From NCBI GenBank assembly GCA_003224635.1, contig QHZK01000083.1, positions 1-25,233 on the forward strand: a stretch of 25,233 nucleotides of DNA, read 5' to 3'. The translations under genes were made by a program, and so were the position numbers. This stretch comes from Acidobacteriota bacterium. Lineage in GTDB: Bacteria; Acidobacteriota; Terriglobia; UBA7540. The notes beneath the pieces were generated by a model, which did not search any database, was not told where the DNA came from, and saw only the letters and a program-made list of their open reading frames with translations. Positions 22,101 to 25,233 of the stretch are shown here, in pieces; within the stretch, counting starts at the first letter, position 1; the number at the start of each line of letters is the position of its first letter.

Positions 22101-22387
22101 GCGCGCTGCTCAGGGGCGGGAGTACGGACGAGCAGCGACTCGCTTACGCCTTCCGCCGTTGCGTGGCGCGCAATCCTGCCCACGCAGAGACTTCCGAGCT
22201 GCTCACCTTCTTGCACAAGGAGACCCAACGGTTTTCCCACGGCGAGTTGAATTCATGGGACCTGGTGGGAGCGAACCCGTCCCTGGCTGCGCTATTGCCA
22301 AAAGGCATCACAGCGGCTCAGCTTGCCGGCTGGACAGCAGTCTCCCGCGTATTACTGAACCTGGACGAGACGATTACGAAGGAGTAG
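19187..22387 (+). CDS. Planctomycete-type cytochrome protein (PSCyt1-DUF1549-DUF1553)
   Basis: A 1066-residue exported protein of the family found in Planctomycetes, Verrucomicrobia and Acidobacteria, whose exact role is unknown. A signal peptide (about 1-30) is followed by PSCyt1 with the heme motif CYKCH at 60-64 in VNFLQDIQPIFEQN-CYKCHGP. DUF1549 (about 165-375) contains DAARYADSDGYEKD and a second CXXCH, CAQCHNHKFDP, at 355. A beta-sandwich insert (about 450-650) is followed by DUF1553 (about 770-1050), ending with RVLLNLDETITKE. The companion DUF1501 gene follows after 64 bases, the usual pairing for this family. The ATG at 19187 is chosen because the signal peptide follows; a TTG at 19160 and a GTG at 19178 also stay in frame. 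Redox chemistry at the cell envelope, often proposed for polysaccharide breakdown, is inferred only from the hemes and context. Confidence 0.9.
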   Translation: MSRREVVVRVLALTAFALCGFGARLRAPLAEPQTKVGASPGAARRVNFLQDIQPIFEQNCYKCHGPNAQLSGLRLDLKQSALAGGSLGKDILPGKAYESALYGRVAGLGGVNRMPMGGKPLRDDQIELIRLWIDQGADWPETGAAKLVEVKKHWAFVPPKRPRLPAVKNSAWPKNPIDHFVLARLEKEGLSPSPPADRVTLLRRLSLDLIGLPPSPEEVDAFLADRSKNAYEKQVERLLGSPHYGERWGRLWLDAARYADSDGYEKDKQRQVWFYRDWVINALNRDMPYNQFVIEQIAGDMLPHPTQGQIVATGFLRNSMINEEGGVDPEQFRMEAMFDRMDAIGKGILGVTIQCAQCHNHKFDPLKQEEYYRMFAFLNDSHEANIAVYTPEEQMKRAEILRKTREIEAGLEHRNPGWQERMWRWEEQVKQGQPEWTVVRPTVEDISTGGQKYLPMKDGSFLAQGYAPTKHRVKLTVKTDVPSITAFRLELLNDPNLPLGGPGRSTKGTCALTEFEVESAPANAPDKVTKIKFAKATADVNPPETVLAPIFDDKSGKRRVTGQAEFAIDGKDETAWGIDVGPGLRNQPRKAVFLAEAPISNPGYILLTFYLTQNHGGWNSDDNQTNNVGRFRLSITSTPGATADPLPQNVRDILSIPRDQRTPAQVETVFGCWRTTVPEWKEANERIAELWKQHPEGSSQLVLQARDDPRQTHVLTRGDFLKPAEAVTPGVPAFLHPLPRDSSWKDGQPTRLTFAEWLVDRNSPTTARSIVNRVWQAYFGNGIVATAENLGTQAEPPSHPELLDWLAVEFMDRGWSMKNLHRLIVTSATYRQSSRVTPDMYERDPYNRLLARGPRFRVDAEIVRDIELRASGLLNPKVGGPSVYPPAPSFLFLPPASYGPKPWKESSAENRYRRAVYTFRYRSVPYPVLQVFDTPNGDSSCVRRARSNTPLQALATLNEPLSIESARALAERALLRGGSTDEQRLAYAFRRCVARNPAHAETSELLTFLHKETQRFSHGELNSWDLVGANPSLAALLPKGITAAQLAGWTAVSRVLLNLDETITKE

Positions 22388-22397
22388 CGCGACGGAA

Positions 22398-22426
22398 CTG
22401 TAGCGGCGAGTTTATGAGCGCCGAAA
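22398..22426. repeat. TGTAGCGGCG element between DUF1549 and DUF1501 genes
   Basis: CTGTAGCGGCGAGTTTATG then AGCGCCGAAA. It is a diverged copy of the first hairpin at 1463-1490 (shared TGTAG, ATGAGCGCCGAAA), still able to form a 5-bp CGGCG/CGCCG stem (22404-22408, 22419-22423). It lies between two genes that are normally co-transcribed. Confidence 0.55.
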
Positions 22427-22451
22427 CGAAGCCGTTGATACAGGAGCGGCC

Positions 22452-23894
22452 ATGAGTTGCTGTCAAGATCATCTGTACCGTGGAATGAAGCCCAAGGAGA
22501 TTGCCCGGCGCTGGTTCCTCCAGCAGTGTGGCGTAGGACTGGGCGCCGTCGCCCTCACCAGCCTGCTGGGCGAGACGGGACTGGCCGCGCCAGACACGCG
22601 CCCCGCCGATCCTCTCGCGCCTAAGAAGCCGCCCTTGGTCCCCAAGGCCAAGCGGGTGATCTTCCTCTTCATGGCCGGCGCGCCGAGCCACCTCGAACTT
22701 TTTGACTATAAGCCTCAACTGGCCAAGTTTGACGGCACCCTGCCTCCTCCTGACCTGCTGAAGGGCTATCGCGCCGCCTTCATTAATCCGAACTCCAAGC
22801 TGCTCGGTCCAAAGTTCAAATTCGCCAAGTACGGGCAAAGCGGCGCAGAGCTTTCCGAGTTACTGCCGCACTTGGCCAAAACGGCCGATAACATCGCCAT
22901 CGTCAAGTCGATGGTCACGGACGCTTTCAATCACGCTCCCGGCCAGCTCTTGATGAACACCGGGACCATGCAGTTCGGCCGGCCCAGCATGGGCGCCTGG
23001 GTCACCTACGGTCTGGGTTCCGAGTCGAAGGACCTGCCGGCGTTCGTCGTGTTCAGCTCCGGCAAGAAGGGGCCCAGCGGCGGCAATTCCTGCTGGGGCA
23101 GCGGCTTCCTGCCTACCGTCTATCAAGGCGTGCAATTCCGCAGCAGCGGTGATCCCGTGTTGTATCTCTCTAACCCGCCCGGAGTGGACCCGGCGCTTCA
23201 GCGCGATACCCTGAACTCAGTCAAAAGCCTGAACCAGATGCGCTTGAACGTTACCGGCGATCCGGAGATCGCCACACGCGTCAGCTCCTTCGAGATGGCG
23301 TTTCGGATGCAGTCGAGCGCGCCGGAACTGATGGACGTGTCCCAAGAACCCAAGCCGATTCTGGACATGTACGGGGCCGAGCCGGGAAAACCGTCGTTCG
23401 CCAACAACTGCCTGCTGGCGAGGCGGCTGGTCGAGCGCGGCGTCCGCTTTGTGCAGCTTTACCACGAGGCCTGGGACCAGCACGACCATCTCGTGGAGGA
23501 CATTCAGCAGAACTGCAAGGACACTGATCAGGCCTGCGCCGCTCTCCTTCAGGATCTAAAGCAGCGCGGGATGCTCGACGATACTCTCGTGATCTGGGGG
23601 GGCGAGTTTGGCCGCACGCCCATGGTCCAGGGGGGCAGTAACGGCCGCGACCACCACCCGAACGCGTTCACGATGTGGCTGGCAGGCGGTGGCGTCAAGC
23701 CTGGCATTACGCTCGGCGAAAGCGACGACTTGGGCTTCAACGTCACCAAGGACCAGGTTCACGTGCACGACCTACATGCGACGATCCTTCAATTGCTCGG
23801 ATTCGAACACACGAAGCTGACCTATCGCTTCCAGGGCCGGGACTTTCGCCTGACGGACGTGCACGGGAATGTAGCGCGCCAGCTTTTGGCGTGA
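22452..23894 (+). CDS. DUF1501 protein (sulfatase/alkaline phosphatase-like fold)
   Basis: A 480-residue protein of the DUF1501 family, the constant partner of DUF1549/DUF1553 proteins. The N-terminus has a twin-arginine-like signal, ARRWFLQQCGVGLGAVAL (residues 18-35), so it is probably exported. Family landmarks include KRVIFLFMAGAPSHLELFDYKP, the WGGEFGRTPMVQ segment, NGRDHHPNAFTMWLAGGG and the C-terminal LHATILQLLGFEH. The Asp/His-rich parts resemble metal sites of alkaline phosphatase-superfamily enzymes such as sulfatases, so a hydrolytic role on sulfated or phosphorylated polymers is possible but unproven. The ATG at 22452 has GGAG about five bases upstream. It lies 64 bases after the DUF1549 gene, in one operon, and is convergent with the GMC gene. 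Confidence 0.9.
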   Translation: MSCCQDHLYRGMKPKEIARRWFLQQCGVGLGAVALTSLLGETGLAAPDTRPADPLAPKKPPLVPKAKRVIFLFMAGAPSHLELFDYKPQLAKFDGTLPPPDLLKGYRAAFINPNSKLLGPKFKFAKYGQSGAELSELLPHLAKTADNIAIVKSMVTDAFNHAPGQLLMNTGTMQFGRPSMGAWVTYGLGSESKDLPAFVVFSSGKKGPSGGNSCWGSGFLPTVYQGVQFRSSGDPVLYLSNPPGVDPALQRDTLNSVKSLNQMRLNVTGDPEIATRVSSFEMAFRMQSSAPELMDVSQEPKPILDMYGAEPGKPSFANNCLLARRLVERGVRFVQLYHEAWDQHDHLVEDIQQNCKDTDQACAALLQDLKQRGMLDDTLVIWGGEFGRTPMVQGGSNGRDHHPNAFTMWLAGGGVKPGITLGESDDLGFNVTKDQVHVHDLHATILQLLGFEHTKLTYRFQGRDFRLTDVHGNVARQLLA

Positions 23895-24407
23895 GAAGGA
23901 ACGCAACCTCCGGAGACACCCCGATGCCGCCTGTGGCGCCGTCGGGCGGCCAGTTTTCGAGTGATCATCAAGGGGCGAGCTTCGTCCGCAGGCCGTAGCT
24001 GAGGTTTTGATTTCACGCCGTCGGCTCAACATCGCCACCTATTCCCCTCCCATCCCCAACTTGCAGTGGATGTCATCTCTCATCCGCCGGGCTGCCAGCG
24101 TCCAACCCGAGCGACCGCCTTGAGGCGGCGCACTCATCAAGCCACCCGCGCTGGCACCCCTCCTCCTCGAAAGGTCAGACCCTGTAGACCCCAAACGCAG
24201 GCGGAGCGAACCAGCAGCCTCTGAACGGCCGCCGCGCGACGGATGGCGGATCTTCTCGCTCCCTCGAACGCTTATTGAGAGCCCTCCCCTTCGCGCGCAT
24301 CTTCCAATTTTTCGTGACTGATCGTCGAGAACCCGACTTCGCAGCTAAAGCAATATAATATGATTTGAAGGTTGTCAAGCGAGAGGGGAGCGGCAACGGG
24401 AGGAAAC
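23895..24407. other. 513-base gap between convergent DUF1501 and GMC genes
   Basis: No intact gene recognised. It contains a hairpin CCGCCT/AGGCGG (24115-24120, 24123-24128), a GGTCAGACCC-like motif at 24174-24183, and an AT-rich promoter-like sequence near 24350-24378. A 41-codon minus-strand open frame at 24175-24300, rich in Arg and Pro, lies downstream of that promoter but has no proper ribosome site and no recognised product. The gap may hold a decayed gene or an RNA. Confidence 0.5.
24350..24378 (-). promoter_or_regulatory. Promoter-like sequence without an obvious gene
   Basis: On the minus strand a perfect TTGACA (24378-24373) is followed by TATATT after 15 bases (24357-24352) or TATTGC after 17 (24355-24350). 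The plus strand also reads TATAAT at 24354-24359. It is the most AT-rich spot of the region and points into the gap, away from the GMC gene end, with no clear gene downstream. Confidence 0.38.
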
Positions 24408-25233
24408 CTACGCCCACTCGCGCCGGCGGTCCCAGATCCCGTCTGCGGCGCGCAAAGCCAGCGCACCGATGGTACAAGTGGGATTCACAGCCGCGCTCGT
24501 AGTGAAGGAGCTGCCGTCCACTACGAAGAGGTTCTTCACCTCGTGCGCCTGATGCCAAGCGTTGATGACGAACCGCTTGGGGTCGTTGCCCATGCGCGCC
24601 GTACCCAACAGGTGGAACGCGGGTTGGATGACGCCGCTGTCCAGAATCTCGACCGCGCCCGCCGCGTCGAGCGCCTGGCGAGCCATGCGCGCGCCGTGGT
24701 CGAGCATCTTCAAGCTGTTCTGGCTGTACGTGTAGACCACGCGCGGCGCCGGAATGCCGCTCGAGTCCTTCGCCTCAGGGTCAAGCTCCACCCGGTTCGA
24801 CTCGACGGGCAGGTCCTCGCCCAGCACCGTGACGCGAATGATGTGCGGGAACCGTTGACGCATCACCCTGTGATGCTCAGCGCCCCAAGGGACGGGCCGG
24901 TTCACGAAGCCGCCCCAGGCGTGATGCAGTGGCCCGAACGAGCGCTCCAGCAGAAACGTGTAGCCTCGCACGAACCCGCGCGAGAGGTCTGTTTCGTAGA
25001 ACTGCTGACTGAAAGCCGGGATGCCGAACGGACCGTCGTGGCCGTCCATGCGCTCGCTGAAAACGCCTTCCAGGAACCGGAACGGATGGAGCATGAAGTT
25101 CTTGCCGACCATGCCGGACGAATTGGCAAGGCCGTTCGGGAAGAGCTTCGACTTGGAATTGAGCAGGAGTCGCGCCGTTCCGATGCCGTTCGCGCATACG
25201 ACTACTACACGCGCCCGCTGCTCATGCAGATTG
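24408..25233 (-). CDS. GMC-family FAD oxidoreductase, C-terminal part (5' end outside window)
   Basis: The frame is open to the right edge of the window, so at least 274 C-terminal residues are seen and the FAD-binding N-terminus (GxGxxG) is missing. At the window edge it reads RARVVVVCANGIGTARLLLNS, the conserved GMC segment before the substrate domain. The C-terminal domain ends with HLLGTARMGNDP, LFVVDGSSFTTSAAVNPT and LRAADGIW, the family signature with the active-site His and the FAD-contacting NPT. Within GMC this pattern is like gluconate 2-dehydrogenase / glucose-fructose oxidoreductase-type sugar dehydrogenases more than choline dehydrogenase, suggesting oxidation of a sugar or sugar acid. 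A small partner subunit, common for this group, would lie beyond the window. Convergent with the DUF1501 gene. Confidence 0.92.
   Translation of the reverse strand, partial: NLHEQRARVVVVCANGIGTARLLLNSKSKLFPNGLANSSGMVGKNFMLHPFRFLEGVFSERMDGHDGPFGIPAFSQQFYETDLSRGFVRGYTFLLERSFGPLHHAWGGFVNRPVPWGAEHHRVMRQRFPHIIRVTVLGEDLPVESNRVELDPEAKDSSGIPAPRVVYTYSQNSLKMLDHGARMARQALDAAGAVEILDSGVIQPAFHLLGTARMGNDPKRFVINAWHQAHEVKNLFVVDGSSFTTSAAVNPTCTIGALALRAADGIWDRRREWA

Noticed and set aside
1..25233. tRNA, rRNA, CRISPR array, riboswitch, intact transposase or phage genes
   Set aside because: None could be supported by reading the gaps on both strands; the repeat arrays have 7-10 base periods and no spacers.

Overview
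The window is GC-rich, densely coded bacterial DNA. The gene content suggests a soil-type Acidobacteriota, most like the Bryobacterales / Candidatus Solibacter group. The pointers are a DUF1549/DUF1553 cytochrome next to a DUF1501 protein, two large exported PIG-L deacetylases, Tat-exported TIM-barrel enzymes, a PQQ dehydrogenase, and short-period repeats between genes. Planctomycetes and Verrucomicrobia share several of these families, so the assignment is an inference from gene content; no rRNA or marker gene is present.

Layout. Bases 1-646 are the 3' part of galactokinase (+). Bases 974-5839 hold four leftward genes: a PIG-L/NEW3 protein, a second PIG-L protein with a long N-terminal region, a zinc-ribbon membrane protein and an SSAT-like acetyltransferase. 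A Tat-exported sugar isomerase-like protein (5988-7148, +) diverges from them. Next come an NCS1 permease (-), mscL with a C-terminal zinc ribbon (+), an unrecognised 249-residue protein (-), a 52-residue basic protein (-) and an ABM-domain protein (-). An XRE-type regulator (11254-12117, +) follows, beside a short PP2C/SpoIIE phosphatase relic.

Bases 18793 down to 12539 form a compact leftward four-gene operon. It encodes a PQQ dehydrogenase fused to a five-CXXCH cytochrome domain, a Tat-exported metal amidohydrolase, an overlapping amidohydrolase-fold protein that has lost its metal ligands, and an exported tandem alpha/beta hydrolase whose second domain lacks the nucleophile. A reasonable inference is periplasmic oxidation of an alcohol or sugar, with electrons passed to the multiheme tail and the lactone or ester product hydrolysed by the downstream enzymes. 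Divergent from it is the DUF1549/DUF1553 - DUF1501 pair (+). The window ends in a GMC-family oxidoreductase (-) cut by the right edge.

Between genes there is an unusual amount of short-period repetition: heptamer and octamer arrays of at least four different sequences. In two convergent gene pairs the arrays occur as inverted arms that begin and end at the flanking stop codons and can pair over 12 bp. Hairpin repeats starting TTGTAG(C/G)GGCG occur at three places. The most notable protein findings are the PQQ-pentaheme fusion and the active/inactive amidohydrolase pair.
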